This document shows, one piece after another, positions 8,923 to 17,775 of a stretch of DNA of 64,000 nucleotides. The position numbers and the translations under genes are program-made. The notes under the pieces are model-generated. The model was not told the origin of the DNA, did not search any database, and saw only the letters and a program-made list of their open reading frames with translations. The stretch comes from Candidatus Pseudobacter hemicellulosilyticus. GTDB taxonomy: Bacteria > Bacteroidota > Bacteroidia > Chitinophagales > Chitinophagaceae. Each line of letters begins with the position of its first letter. The first letter of the stretch is position 1. The stretch is taken from NCBI GenBank assembly GCA_029202545.1, contig CP119311.1, positions 5,084,001 to 5,148,000 on the forward strand, read 5' to 3'.

Positions 8923-10341
8923 TCAACCAGCAGGAATAACAGCACTATCCACGCTGGCTATTCCAGGATTGGCCGACCTGCTTTTTCTCCCGTCCCACCA
9001 AACCTTCCCCCAGATCAGCATACTCACAAAAACCGCCAGGCAGTTCCAGTAAAAATACCGGAACTCGGTATCTACCTGGAATATGAAGAACTGCGCCAGC
9101 AGGTAGGCGAGGGAAGATCCCGTTAACACCAGGATGGCTTTACGCGCCACGCCCGCAGCCATCCGGTATCCGGCAAATAGCATTACCAGATTCATTAACA
9201 GCCAGAACCAGGGCCGCATCCAGGGCAAGCCGGAATGGATCTTAACAGCCTTTATCAGGAACCGGCCAAAGAGATCCGGTTTATAGCTGATACCAAAGTC
9301 ATTGGTCGTTACCAGCGCATGTTGGGTCACAAACCAGGTCCTTTTTTTGATACGCAGGAAATACAGGAAACCATCCCAATGATTGGCCAGGTAAGTTCCG
9401 GGATGCGCCGTAATACTTTCTTTCCAGGCTTTACGGATCAGTGGTTCCGTAGCTTCATCCAGGGCAGGGAAGGAAAATTTATGTTCTTCGTTCCAGTAAA
9501 GGTTATCGAGGGTGGCCGTAGTGTAGTTGGCCTTCAGGTAAGCCGTATCAAAGCCGGGATGTGCTTTCACGAAGGCCGGAAAATGATCCTGCCCCGATTT
9601 CACATATATGCCGGCAATATCATGCAGGTACAGCTTGTATTCCGGGTATTCCTTTTGGGGCTTCAGGCTCTGCATCAGCAGGTACTGCGCACCAAATACC
9701 AGCAGCACCAACAACACAATAGTTGTCACTGTCCTGACGCGGTATTGCCGCCAGGGGAAATAGTTATCCGCCCAGTAAAAGAACAGGAACAGGGCGCCCG
9801 GCAGGGCATTGATCCGGACGAGGGTTCCATAGAGGATAAGCAGCAATGATAAAGGTCCTGCAAACCACCCCATACGCCGCTTATGGTAGCTGGCATCGGC
9901 AATGATGCAGACAGCCAATAGCCAGCACAAAGCCATCTGCGCATCCTTGATGATAAAACCGGCAAAGTTCTGTATAAAAGGGGCCAGTAAAAAAACAAGG
10001 AACAGCAGGAACCTGCTGCGATGAGAGGAGAACCAGGAAGCGGCGAGCATGGCATAACTTCCCCATAATAATCCCAGCTGTAACAGCAGCATGTTCTTCG
10101 GGTTCGTACTCAGCTTATTTAACAGGCTCCATAACCAGGCCATGGCAGGCGGATGCCAGTCGCCATACTGATGGGTGATGGCCTGCTGATAGATCACCAG
10201 GGAATCAGGAGAAAAAAAACCGGGCTGGTAGGCAAAGTTGGTGATCAGGATACCAATGATTGGATACCAGTAGTAAGGTCTCTGATCGGAGGATGGTTTA
10301 TTCACTTGATGGCTGTTAATGGGTCCAGGGTAAAGCGGCAT
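8923..10341 (-). CDS. Multi-pass membrane protein resembling GT-C glycosyltransferases
   Basis: The product has 472 residues and about ten hydrophobic segments, with a soluble loop near residues 225-330. The first luminal loop has SPDSLVIYQQA followed by GDWHPPAMAW. An acidic residue in this position next to a Trp-His-Pro-Pro motif is reminiscent of GT-C fold enzymes that use polyprenyl-phosphate sugars and of the related DUF6020 family. It is likely an inner-membrane protein acting on the outer leaflet, perhaps adding a sugar to a lipid or glycan. Acceptor and donor are unknown, and no other glycan gene lies nearby. It is transcribed alone. Confidence 0.65.
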   Translation of the reverse strand: MPLYPGPINSHQVNKPSSDQRPYYWYPIIGILITNFAYQPGFFSPDSLVIYQQAITHQYGDWHPPAMAWLWSLLNKLSTNPKNMLLLQLGLLWGSYAMLAASWFSSHRSRFLLFLVFLLAPFIQNFAGFIIKDAQMALCWLLAVCIIADASYHKRRMGWFAGPLSLLLILYGTLVRINALPGALFLFFYWADNYFPWRQYRVRTVTTIVLLVLLVFGAQYLLMQSLKPQKEYPEYKLYLHDIAGIYVKSGQDHFPAFVKAHPGFDTAYLKANYTTATLDNLYWNEEHKFSFPALDEATEPLIRKAWKESITAHPGTYLANHWDGFLYFLRIKKRTWFVTQHALVTTNDFGISYKPDLFGRFLIKAVKIHSGLPWMRPWFWLLMNLVMLFAGYRMAAGVARKAILVLTGSSLAYLLAQFFIFQVDTEFRYFYWNCLAVFVSMLIWGKVWWDGRKSRSANPGIASVDSAVIPAG

Positions 10342-10815
10342 TAAAAGTACAGCAATTCGCGATGCCTGGCAATGTCATTCCGAAAGCTTAACAAATTGAC
10401 AGTTTTGGACATATGATCAGCGAAGTGACCAGGCGCTATGCTATGCGCTCCTGCTATCTTACCTTTTCCATCCTATTTTTTATCTTAAGTGTCTTGAGAC
10501 TGATGACCCATAAAATTCCTGGTTCACTTTTACTTCCGTAGCAGTTATCCTGTTTGCCTGCTATGCCCGCGAAAAAAAACGTCTGCAGTAATTTCATCTC
10601 CTGCTTCAGAAGCAGACTTGCCATCATGTAGTAGTTGTACAACTGCTGGCGCAGCAGCTAAATCGTTTGAGATCAATTTACCGATCCGGGATTCCTTTTC
10701 CAATTATCGTAACCCCTAACCCTTCATTTATCTGTTTCTTGCGGCCTCAAACTTACATGGCGGCTTATCGATAACCTTGCCTATAGCGAGCACTTAACTA
10801 TTTTAATCTACCATA
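10342..10815. other. Intergenic region of 474 bases upstream of the SusC gene
   Basis: No convincing gene is present. A 42-codon frame on the plus strand (10413-10541) encodes a short hydrophobic peptide but has no supporting features. TAACCTTG at 10772-10779 differs by one base from the Bacteroidota -7 consensus and lies 37 bases before the SusC-like start, so it may be part of that operon's promoter. The region is long enough to carry regulatory sites for both divergent genes, but none could be identified. Confidence 0.4.
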
Positions 10816-13800
10816 ATGTATGACAGCAAAAAAACAGTAAAATGTTTAAAGGGCATGGTATGTCCTGTACTGAAGCGAACCATTCTGTGTGCATATGCCA
10901 TTTTACTGGTGACAGGAATTGCCGTTGCCCGGCAGGTCCCCAGCCAGGTCACTATCAGCGGTCAGGTAAAAGATTCTTTAGGAGTAGCCCTCGAAGCAGT
11001 TACAGTAACGGCTTTGCCCTCCGGTAAAACAACCCTCACCAACCAGACGGGTAACTTTTCGCTGGCTGTACCACAGCATAGTCCCCTCACTATCCGGTTC
11101 TCCATGCAGGGAAAAGAAACCAGGGAAACCATTGTCCGGCAGCCCGGCCAGCCCCTGAACATCACCCTGTTCAATAAGGCCAACCTGCTGGATGAAGTGG
11201 TGGTCACCGGTTATGAATCCCTCGGAAAGAACCGCTCCGCCGGCTCCATTGCCACACTCAATAAAGAAGCCATTGAGAATAAAGGCGCCAGGAACCTGGA
11301 CGACCTGATCCAGGGCAAAGTGGCCGGCGTCAGCGTTACCGCCCAGAGCGGCCGCCCCGGCGAAAAGTTTAAAGTGGTGATCCGCGGTACCAATACCATC
11401 AGCGGCAATACCGAACCGCTATGGGTGGTGGATGGCGTACCCATTCAGCAGAATGTCCCTACACTGAATGCCGCACTGGTAAAATCCGAAAACCTGAACG
11501 AGATCCTGATGAGCGGTGTTGGTCATATTGATCCTGCGGACATAGAACAGATCACTATCTTAAAAGACGCCTCCGCAGCCGCTATCTACGGCTCCCGCGC
11601 CGCAGGCGGCGTTATTGTCATCACCACTAAAAAAGGAGCGCCCGGTAAAGTAAGAGTGAACTATTCCACCAATGTCAGCATCGGCCTGAAACCACAGCGC
11701 GATCCGGACCTCATGAACAGCCAGGAAAAACTGGCCTGGGAAAAAGAACTCTGGGACGAGTTCTCCGCAGAAAGATATGCCGGCAATGACCCGCATGTGC
11801 CCGTGGTGGGTATTTACGGAATGCTGCATTCCAACAAGCTGGGCCGCAATGGACAACTCTGGATGGAACCCGGCTTCACACCCTATTCGGAAACAGCCAA
11901 AGACTCCATGCTGACTGCATTGGGAACAACATCAACAGACTGGTTTGACCAGCTGTTCCGGAACTCTTTTTCCAATAATCACCACCTGGCCTTCTCCGGC
12001 GGTAACGACCGCACCAGCTTTTATACCTCCATGGGCTATACCCGGCAGGAAGGAATGGTGCGGAAAACAGGGTACGACCGCTACAACCTCAACAGCAAGA
12101 TCAATACACAGGTCAATGACCGGCTCAGCATCGGCTGGATCCTTAATCTCTCCCAGCAGCGCTCCCGCAGCTACTCCATGAGCATGGATCCCTTCCGCTA
12201 TGCCTATTTTGCCAACCCCTATGAAGCCCCGTATAATGAGGATGGCTCTTACCGGTACGACCAGACCTATATGAACCTGGCCAAAGTGAATGACGGTTAT
12301 GAAAATATCCGGATCATGGAACCCGCTTTCGGATACAATATCCTCCATGAAATTGACAATACCAGCTCAGATGCCATCAGCAGTAATATGTCCGGCACCA
12401 TGGACCTCCAGTATAAGATCAGCCGCAAACTGCGCTTCTCCGGCCTGGCCTCCTATACCTATGTGAACGACCGCACAGAAGACATCAAAGACAAGACCAC
12501 CTATACAGCTTTCCAGGACCGGCTGTTCTTTGATGATTTCCTGAGCAACCGGGCCTGGACGCCTTATGGCAGCATCACCCAGTCCACATCGCAGGCTGGC
12601 AGCTATAACCTGCGCGGCCATTTTGTGTATTCAGATATGTTCAATGCACAGCATGGCCTGCGGGTCTGGGCCGGCGCCGAGATACGCGGCAATGACACCA
12701 AACGGTTTTTCACCAAACGCTATGGCTATGATCCCAATACTACCAGCGCTTCCTTCCCGGTAAACCCGGTACCCGCCACAGGGGATCATTCCGAGTATGC
12801 CGCACTGATCAACTCCCTGTCAGGGCAGGGGATAGTCGAATCACGTTATGCCTCTTTTTATTCTTCATTGGATTACTCCTTCCGCAACCGCTATGTGCTG
12901 AACGCCTCCCTGCGGACGGACGGCTCCAATAATTTCGGCAGCAATAAACAATTCAACCCAACCTGGTCCATCGGCGCCGCCTGGCATATGGATGAGGAAG
13001 CATTTATGCAGGACCTGAAACCCGTGCTCAACAAACTCTCACTGCGCGTAGCCACCGGCTTTACCGGCAACGTGGTCAGCGGCGTGAAAAAGCAATTGGT
13101 GCTCAGCTACGGCAGCGCTACCTGGAACAACCTCCAGACCGGCAGCATCAGCACAGCCCCCAATCCTGATCTCCGATGGGAGAAAACAAGGGACTACAAA
13201 GCTTCGCTGGAATTTGGCCTGTTCAGGGACAGGATCAGCGGCCTGGTGGAAACTTATCTCCGGCAAAGCTCCGACCTGATCACTTATTCCAGTATCCCTT
13301 CCACCACCGGCTTCCTGGTACAGAATTTCAATACCTCTACCATTGAGAACCGCGGCCTGGAAGCTACCCTGAAAATAGATATCGTACGGCAGCGCAACCT
13401 CAACATCTCGCTGTCAGGTAACGTAGCCTGGAACGAGAATAAGCTGAAGGCCTATTATTCGCCCAACGGCGGTATCGGAGATACGGATGCAGGCATCTAT
13501 GTGGGCTATCCTACCAGCAGCCTGTTCGGCGGACAGTACAACGGTGTAGATCCCTGGACAGGGTATTATTCTTTTGTACTTCGCCCGGATGCTTCGCTCA
13601 TTACTTCCGGCGATCTGAACAAAACAGAGAATTACCTGCATTACCTGGGCACACCCCAGGCGGATGTGACCGGTGGCGCCAACTTGCGCGTAGCGTACAA
13701 AGCTTTCAGCATTAACCTCGGCGGCGCCTTTTTCTTTGGCGCCAATATCCTCAACCAGGTCAGCTCGCCCGCAGGTTATGCCGGCCTCGGCTTCCGCTCC

Positions 13801-14220
13801 GGCACCAACCGGGAGAAACCACAGACACCGTACAGCGACCTGTACCGGAACCACCTGAACGCCTCAAGGGATGCGACCGACCGCTGGACACCGGAAAAAA
13901 CTACCGGCGTCAGCTATCCCAGGATCGTAGACTATGCCGGCGAACGCCTGTACCTGGACACCTATACGCCACAGGCCGCCAATATTGTGAACGGCGCCTT
14001 ACGGGAAGAAGTCTCTTTCTTCCGGCTGCGGGATATTACGCTTTCTTACAACCTGCCGGTAGGAATACTGCGTGGGATAGGCATGCAGTCCCTGAGCTTT
14101 GCAGGTACTTTCAGTAATTTCTTCACGTTCACCAATTACAAAGGCATTGATCCGGAAACGCCGGGAACAACTTATCCCATCACCCGCTCCGTTTTCTTCC
14201 GCTTACAGGCAGGATTCTGA
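10816..14220 (+). CDS. SusC/RagA family TonB-linked outer membrane protein
   Basis: The product has 1134 residues, in the usual SusC range. A signal peptide ends near residue 38. A carboxypeptidase-regulatory-like domain follows at about 43-120 (VTISGQVKDSLG to LFNKANLLDEVVVTGY, with the TonB-box-like DEVVVTGY). The plug is at about 135-250 with the conserved WVVDGVP, DIEQITILKDASAAAIYG and GGVIVITTKKG motifs. The remainder is a 22-strand-type barrel ending in Phe. It imports an oligosaccharide, peptide or other nutrient across the outer membrane with TonB energy. The SusD partner follows 24 bases downstream. No glycoside hydrolase or peptidase lies nearby, so the substrate cannot be inferred. 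Confidence 0.96.
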   Translation: MYDSKKTVKCLKGMVCPVLKRTILCAYAILLVTGIAVARQVPSQVTISGQVKDSLGVALEAVTVTALPSGKTTLTNQTGNFSLAVPQHSPLTIRFSMQGKETRETIVRQPGQPLNITLFNKANLLDEVVVTGYESLGKNRSAGSIATLNKEAIENKGARNLDDLIQGKVAGVSVTAQSGRPGEKFKVVIRGTNTISGNTEPLWVVDGVPIQQNVPTLNAALVKSENLNEILMSGVGHIDPADIEQITILKDASAAAIYGSRAAGGVIVITTKKGAPGKVRVNYSTNVSIGLKPQRDPDLMNSQEKLAWEKELWDEFSAERYAGNDPHVPVVGIYGMLHSNKLGRNGQLWMEPGFTPYSETAKDSMLTALGTTSTDWFDQLFRNSFSNNHHLAFSGGNDRTSFYTSMGYTRQEGMVRKTGYDRYNLNSKINTQVNDRLSIGWILNLSQQRSRSYSMSMDPFRYAYFANPYEAPYNEDGSYRYDQTYMNLAKVNDGYENIRIMEPAFGYNILHEIDNTSSDAISSNMSGTMDLQYKISRKLRFSGLASYTYVNDRTEDIKDKTTYTAFQDRLFFDDFLSNRAWTPYGSITQSTSQAGSYNLRGHFVYSDMFNAQHGLRVWAGAEIRGNDTKRFFTKRYGYDPNTTSASFPVNPVPATGDHSEYAALINSLSGQGIVESRYASFYSSLDYSFRNRYVLNASLRTDGSNNFGSNKQFNPTWSIGAAWHMDEEAFMQDLKPVLNKLSLRVATGFTGNVVSGVKKQLVLSYGSATWNNLQTGSISTAPNPDLRWEKTRDYKASLEFGLFRDRISGLVETYLRQSSDLITYSSIPSTTGFLVQNFNTSTIENRGLEATLKIDIVRQRNLNISLSGNVAWNENKLKAYYSPNGGIGDTDAGIYVGYPTSSLFGGQYNGVDPWTGYYSFVLRPDASLITSGDLNKTENYLHYLGTPQADVTGGANLRVAYKAFSINLGGAFFFGANILNQVSSPAGYAGLGFRSGTNREKPQTPYSDLYRNHLNASRDATDRWTPEKTTGVSYPRIVDYAGERLYLDTYTPQAANIVNGALREEVSFFRLRDITLSYNLPVGILRGIGMQSLSFAGTFSNFFTFTNYKGIDPETPGTTYPITRSVFFRLQAGF

Positions 14221-14244
14221 TAACAGTCATTCAAAAAATATTTC

Positions 14245-15621
14245 ATGAAGACAACATATACTTCCATCATCGTATTGCTCCTGCTGACCATGAATGTTTC
14301 CTGCAGGAAATACCTGGAGACAAAGCAGTATGGCGATATACTACCGGAAACAGCTACGGATTTTTCCGCGCTGCTGCATGGTCACCTCAGCAGTGTTGAC
14401 GGCGCTTCCGACCGGTATATCCTCGGCTCCCATACCAATGTACTGGATTTTGAAAGCTATTGCGATAACCTCAATGCCAGTCTCTCCACGGCATTTGATC
14501 TGAGCCCCTATGTAGGAACAGATATCAACCGGCTCTATTACCGGTTCATGAATTTCTACAGCAATATCAAGGACTATAATATCATCCTGGATCGCTTTCC
14601 TTCTCCATCCACCGATGAAGAAAAGAAGATAGTGGCCGTTGCCCACAGCATGCGGGCTGTAGCTTATTTCAACCTGGTGCGGGAGTTCTGCGAGCCCTAT
14701 GAAACAGGCGGCGCAGCTCAGCAGGCCGGCATCCCCATTGTCAGCAGCTTTAACATGGAAGCCAAGCCGGCACGCGGCAACCTGCGCGATGCCGTACAAT
14801 TCATTGTGGACGACCTGAAAGCTGCACTCGCCGTAGGACAGACCGACGAACTTTACCGCTTTACAGATGATGTGGCAAAGGCCTACCTGGTCAGGATCTA
14901 TCACTGGTCGCAGCAATGGGAAGCAGCCATTCCACTGGCCAAAGAACTGCTGGAGAAATACCCCATCAGCACCGGGCAGGATTATGTGAGCCTGATGCAG
15001 ACTGGCCCCGGACCTAAATCCGGCAGCGTGATCATCCGCTCTTATATCTCCGGCACCCTGACCTCTTTTACACGGGTAACCACCCGCATGAAGACCAGGC
15101 CGGTTAGCGTTGATTTTGTACAGCTGTTCACGGAAAAAAGCCGGGATATCCGCTATACGTTCTATTTCGATAATAACCTGCTCAATGCCAAAGGCGCCCA
15201 TAACTGGATACGATCTGAAGAAATGTGCCTGGCGCTGGCGGAATCCTATGCCCATACCGGTAACAATGAGGACGCCCTGGCATACCTCAACCTGCTGCGC
15301 GGTAAAAGGATTGCAGATTATACACCCTACACGTTACAGACGCTGCCGGCCACCAATCCCAAAACGCTGATCCAGGTAGATGCCACCGGCAAGTCCCTTA
15401 CGCCCTTGCTGTCCGCCATCCTGAATGAACGCCGCAAGGAATTGTACATGGAGGGCGACCGATGGTATGAAATGAAACGCAACGGCCGCCCCGAATTCTG
15501 GGTGGGCCATAACGGCATCCGTTACGTAACAGAAAAATACCTGTACACTTTCCCCATCAGGAAAGGTGAAATGATCCTCAATCCCCTCATCACTCAAAAC
15601 GAAGGCTATGAAAATATGTAA
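14245..15621 (+). CDS. SusD/RagB family nutrient-binding outer membrane lipoprotein
   Basis: The product has 458 residues and a signal peptide ending in a VSC lipobox (MNVSCRKYLE). Helical TPR-like segments in the middle (MRAVAYFNLVREF, YLVRIYHWSQQWEAAIPLAKELLEKYP) and the C-terminal ILNERRKELYMEGDRWYEMKR motif are hallmarks of SusD/RagB proteins. It caps the SusC barrel outside the cell and captures the substrate. The end, IRKGEMILNPLITQNEGYENM, matches the typical SusD ending that calls for N-terminal ordering of residues. Its last codons overlap the next gene by 14 bases, so it is translated in the same operon. Confidence 0.95.
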   Translation: MKTTYTSIIVLLLLTMNVSCRKYLETKQYGDILPETATDFSALLHGHLSSVDGASDRYILGSHTNVLDFESYCDNLNASLSTAFDLSPYVGTDINRLYYRFMNFYSNIKDYNIILDRFPSPSTDEEKKIVAVAHSMRAVAYFNLVREFCEPYETGGAAQQAGIPIVSSFNMEAKPARGNLRDAVQFIVDDLKAALAVGQTDELYRFTDDVAKAYLVRIYHWSQQWEAAIPLAKELLEKYPISTGQDYVSLMQTGPGPKSGSVIIRSYISGTLTSFTRVTTRMKTRPVSVDFVQLFTEKSRDIRYTFYFDNNLLNAKGAHNWIRSEEMCLALAESYAHTGNNEDALAYLNLLRGKRIADYTPYTLQTLPATNPKTLIQVDATGKSLTPLLSAILNERRKELYMEGDRWYEMKRNGRPEFWVGHNGIRYVTEKYLYTFPIRKGEMILNPLITQNEGYENM

Positions 15622-15814
15622 TCAGCTGATCCTTGTGCTGGCAATGTTTGCCGGCGCCATTTCCTGCAGCAAATATGAAGAAGTGCCTCCTCCCAAGGGC
15701 GACCTGCACAATATTGATTTTGTGCTGCCGGCCTCACCAAGGCTGACGGATGAGGAAAGAAAACAAATTGAAGAACAGCGGGCAGCCTTGCAGGAAGCCA
15801 TCAAAAATAAATAG
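15608..15814 (+). CDS. Small lipoprotein of the SusCD operon (68 aa)
   Basis: The 68-residue product has a signal peptide and an AISC lipobox (residue 20). The mature part is only about 49 residues, ending in a charged helix (TDEERKQIEEQRAALQEA). It overlaps the end of the SusD-like gene by 14 bases in a different frame, and the next gene starts 2 bases after its stop, so translational coupling is likely. I do not recognise the family. It may be an accessory lipoprotein of the SusCD complex on the cell surface, inferred only from position. Confidence 0.7.
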   Translation: MKICNQLILVLAMFAGAISCSKYEEVPPPKGDLHNIDFVLPASPRLTDEERKQIEEQRAALQEAIKNK

Positions 15815-15816
15815 CG

Positions 15817-16554
15817 ATGATAAAGAACATGACCGCAGTGTTGCTGCTGTTGACTGTACTGGTTGGCGGTTGCAGCAAAGACAAGCAGCAAAGCCCTGCT
15901 TTCTCCTTTACACAACCGGTGTATTTCCTCACCAAGCAGGCAACACTGGAGATCACCATCTACAGCAGCCAGCCCGCCGGAACAGACCTGCATATCCCCT
16001 TTACACTGGGAGGCTCTGCTGTGAATGGCATAGACTATGAACTGGACCAGCAGGAATTTGTGATCAGCGCCGGCACTACCAGCGGCGCCATCAGCATCCG
16101 CCCCAAAGACAATGTAGTGGAGCAAAGAGAGATCCGGCTGGAGCTGCAACCGGTAACGGGCTATTCCTTTGGCCAGAACAAAGTGGCCATGATACCTATA
16201 GAGACCCAGGAACTGATCACCTGCAGTTTCGATAAGGACAAATACGAGATCAAAACCAGGACAGATATCAATATGCTGCTGTACCTGGGTACCCGCGCCT
16301 ATTCCAGGCCTTCAGAAGAAGTAGCAGTCCCTTTTATTGTAGACCCGGCTTCCACCGCCGTGGAGGACGAGCATTATCGCTTCAGCACAACTGAAAAGGT
16401 ATTGATCATGGGCACCGCTTCCAGTCGCGCCTCCATCGGTGTGACGCCGGTGAAAGTGGAGGAGGGAAAAAACACCCTTATCCTCCGGCTGGCAGAAAGC
16501 AACCGCTACCTGCCGGGGTTATATAACCAGGTCACAATTACACTCGCTGACTGA
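15817..16554 (+). CDS. Lipoprotein with two Calx-beta-like domains (SusE-position protein)
   Basis: The product has 245 residues and a signal peptide with a GGC lipobox. Two similar beta domains follow. Each has a tail-sided motif of the Calx-beta/DUF4843 type: GIDYELDQQEFVISAGTTS in the first and an EHYRFSTTEKVLIMG counterpart in the second. Proteins in this position after SusD are usually surface lipoproteins that help bind substrate, like SusE and SusF. It ends the operon 56 bases before a terminator. The specific ligand is unknown. Confidence 0.75.
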   Translation: MIKNMTAVLLLLTVLVGGCSKDKQQSPAFSFTQPVYFLTKQATLEITIYSSQPAGTDLHIPFTLGGSAVNGIDYELDQQEFVISAGTTSGAISIRPKDNVVEQREIRLELQPVTGYSFGQNKVAMIPIETQELITCSFDKDKYEIKTRTDINMLLYLGTRAYSRPSEEVAVPFIVDPASTAVEDEHYRFSTTEKVLIMGTASSRASIGVTPVKVEEGKNTLILRLAESNRYLPGLYNQVTITLAD

Positions 16555-16609
16555 CCGGCCAACTCCTGACCAGCAGCTTGCACAACAGGCAGGCGGTCCT
16601 GTATTGCAC

Positions 16610-16651
16610 ACCTCCGTAAAAGTCTGCTGCAGATTTTTACGGAGGTTTTTT
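16610..16651 (+). terminator. Terminator of the SusCD operon
   Basis: ACCTCCGTAAAA pairs with TTTTACGGAGGT across a 12-13 base loop and is followed by a run of T residues. It lies 56 bases after the last gene of the operon. Confidence 0.85.
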
Positions 16652-16750
16652 AGTGTCAGAAATCCGGGCAGCCATCATTGATCCTATCACCAATCAGACG
16701 CATTGATGAACATCAATTGAGGCAATACTCCAAAAAGGACATGGCTCTTT

Positions 16751-16768
16751 TTTTGGTTCGAACCAAAA
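16751..16768. promoter_or_regulatory. 18-bp perfect palindrome over the -33 element (possible operator)
   Basis: TTTTGGTTCGAACCAAAA is a perfect inverted repeat without a spacer. It covers the -33 TTG of the promoter, a position suited to a dimeric repressor. The cognate regulator is not known. Confidence 0.55.
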
Positions 16769-16782
16769 TTTTTCTACCTTTG
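16753..16782 (+). promoter_or_regulatory. Bacteroidota promoter TTG-N19-TACCTTTG
   Basis: TTG at 16753-16755 and TACCTTTG at 16775-16782 are spaced by exactly 19 bases, the best consensus promoter in the window. It should drive the 253-aa gene at 17010 with a leader of roughly 220 bases. Confidence 0.75.
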
Positions 16783-17009
16783 CCCCTCATTCCTGATTAC
16801 TCACATTAATCCAGGAACTATGACAGAACAATCCTCCATATAATCAGACTTCACCGCTGCCTGAACGGTACGGGATCATCTTCGTTTTTTTCTCAAAGAA
16901 CTTCAGATCATTGGGCATAACGGAATGCTATTGCAACAATAGCACAGTCCCTGCTTTTACCTGCCGTCCTTCAGCTGCAGCAATTATTTCAATTTGCAAT
17001 GAATGATTC

Positions 17010-17771
17010 ATGGACACGAATTACGGGGATTGTTATGCCCTGATGTCCCGGCACCGGTCTGCCCGTGCACGGAAAAGAGCTGTCAAAAAGCAACAGGAGA
17101 AAAAACTGATCGCATTAAGGGAAAAGCGCCAGGAGCTATGGGAAGCACAGTACCATAGGCCCTGGGTACCGCTTGCAGAACCCTATCAAAACGGCTGGAA
17201 ACGCCAGTTTGTACTAAACGAGGCGATAAAGAGAACTGCCGCAGGCCCGTTCTATGAAGCCCTGCTGACAAAGATCAATACGGTTGAGTACAGCAAAGAC
17301 AAGTCTTTCACAGTCAAAAAAAGGAAAAAAGGCAGAAAGATCAGGGTGCCCCAAACGCAGGAGCTGCGGCAGTTTTATGAAAGCTCCTGGAATAGCCGGG
17401 ATTGCCAACTGACTGCCGGGGAAAGAATGCTCTTCTATCCCAGGGAGTACTGGGACAAGTCGGGATCGGCTGTTATCCGCTATACCCTGGCGGATACTTC
17501 GCCCTATGTGCTGCAAATAAGGCCGCATATGATCACTAAGGTCAAGCTGCTGGATGCGCAATTGCAGCAGGACATCACCTGTATAGCTAACCTGATTGAG
17601 CGTAATCATCTGTGGCCGGCAATGGACCGCCTTCAAAGGAGTAAACCGGACTACTGGAGAAAATACTGCCTGATAGATGCCAGGTATAAAAACCCATTGA
17701 AGAACAGATCGCTGTCGGAATTCCTTCAGCTAAACACCTATCATACGGATGACTATTCTTTGCCTGAATAA
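17010..17771 (+). CDS. Unknown basic protein (253 aa)
   Basis: The protein is strongly basic. An N-terminal Arg/Lys-rich helix (SRHRSARARKRAVKKQQEKK) is followed by WVPLAEPYQNGWKRQFVL, a KKRKKGRKIRVP segment near residues 105-120, an ERMLFYPREYWDKSG motif, and a final YKNPLKNRSLSEFL. No signal peptide or membrane segment is present. I recall similar proteins as a recurrent uncharacterised family in Sphingobacteriia and Chitinophagia, but no function is known to me. The charge suggests binding to nucleic acid. It has its own consensus promoter with an operator-like palindrome and a long leader, so its expression is probably controlled. It converges on the PH-like gene with 4 bases between stops. 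Confidence 0.75.
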   Translation: MDTNYGDCYALMSRHRSARARKRAVKKQQEKKLIALREKRQELWEAQYHRPWVPLAEPYQNGWKRQFVLNEAIKRTAAGPFYEALLTKINTVEYSKDKSFTVKKRKKGRKIRVPQTQELRQFYESSWNSRDCQLTAGERMLFYPREYWDKSGSAVIRYTLADTSPYVLQIRPHMITKVKLLDAQLQQDITCIANLIERNHLWPAMDRLQRSKPDYWRKYCLIDARYKNPLKNRSLSEFLQLNTYHTDDYSLPE

Positions 17772-17775
17772 GCTT

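Larger units (their letters stand above)
16555..17009. other. Intergenic region with terminator, promoter and a long leader
   Basis: The left part holds the SusCD operon terminator. A promoter (16753-16782) follows, and about 220 transcribed bases precede the next start codon at 17010. The leader contains a perfect 7-bp hairpin (GCTATTG-CAA-CAATAGC, 16927-16943) and a pyrimidine-rich tract near 16883-16894. A seven-codon frame at 16820 (MTEQSSI) is too short to judge. No known riboswitch class was recognised. Confidence 0.5.

Noticed and set aside
10413..10541. 42-codon hydrophobic frame upstream of the SusC gene
   Set aside because: No promoter, no homology, and its composition could arise by chance in T-rich DNA.
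14341..15255. 304-codon minus-strand frame
   Set aside because: It is antisense to the SusD-like gene, whose motifs are clear. Long antisense frames are common here because of GC-rich codon third positions.
16820..16843. Seven-codon leader peptide (MTEQSSI) in the 17010 leader
   Set aside because: Too short to be tested from one sequence, with no attenuator pair of alternative hairpins beside it.
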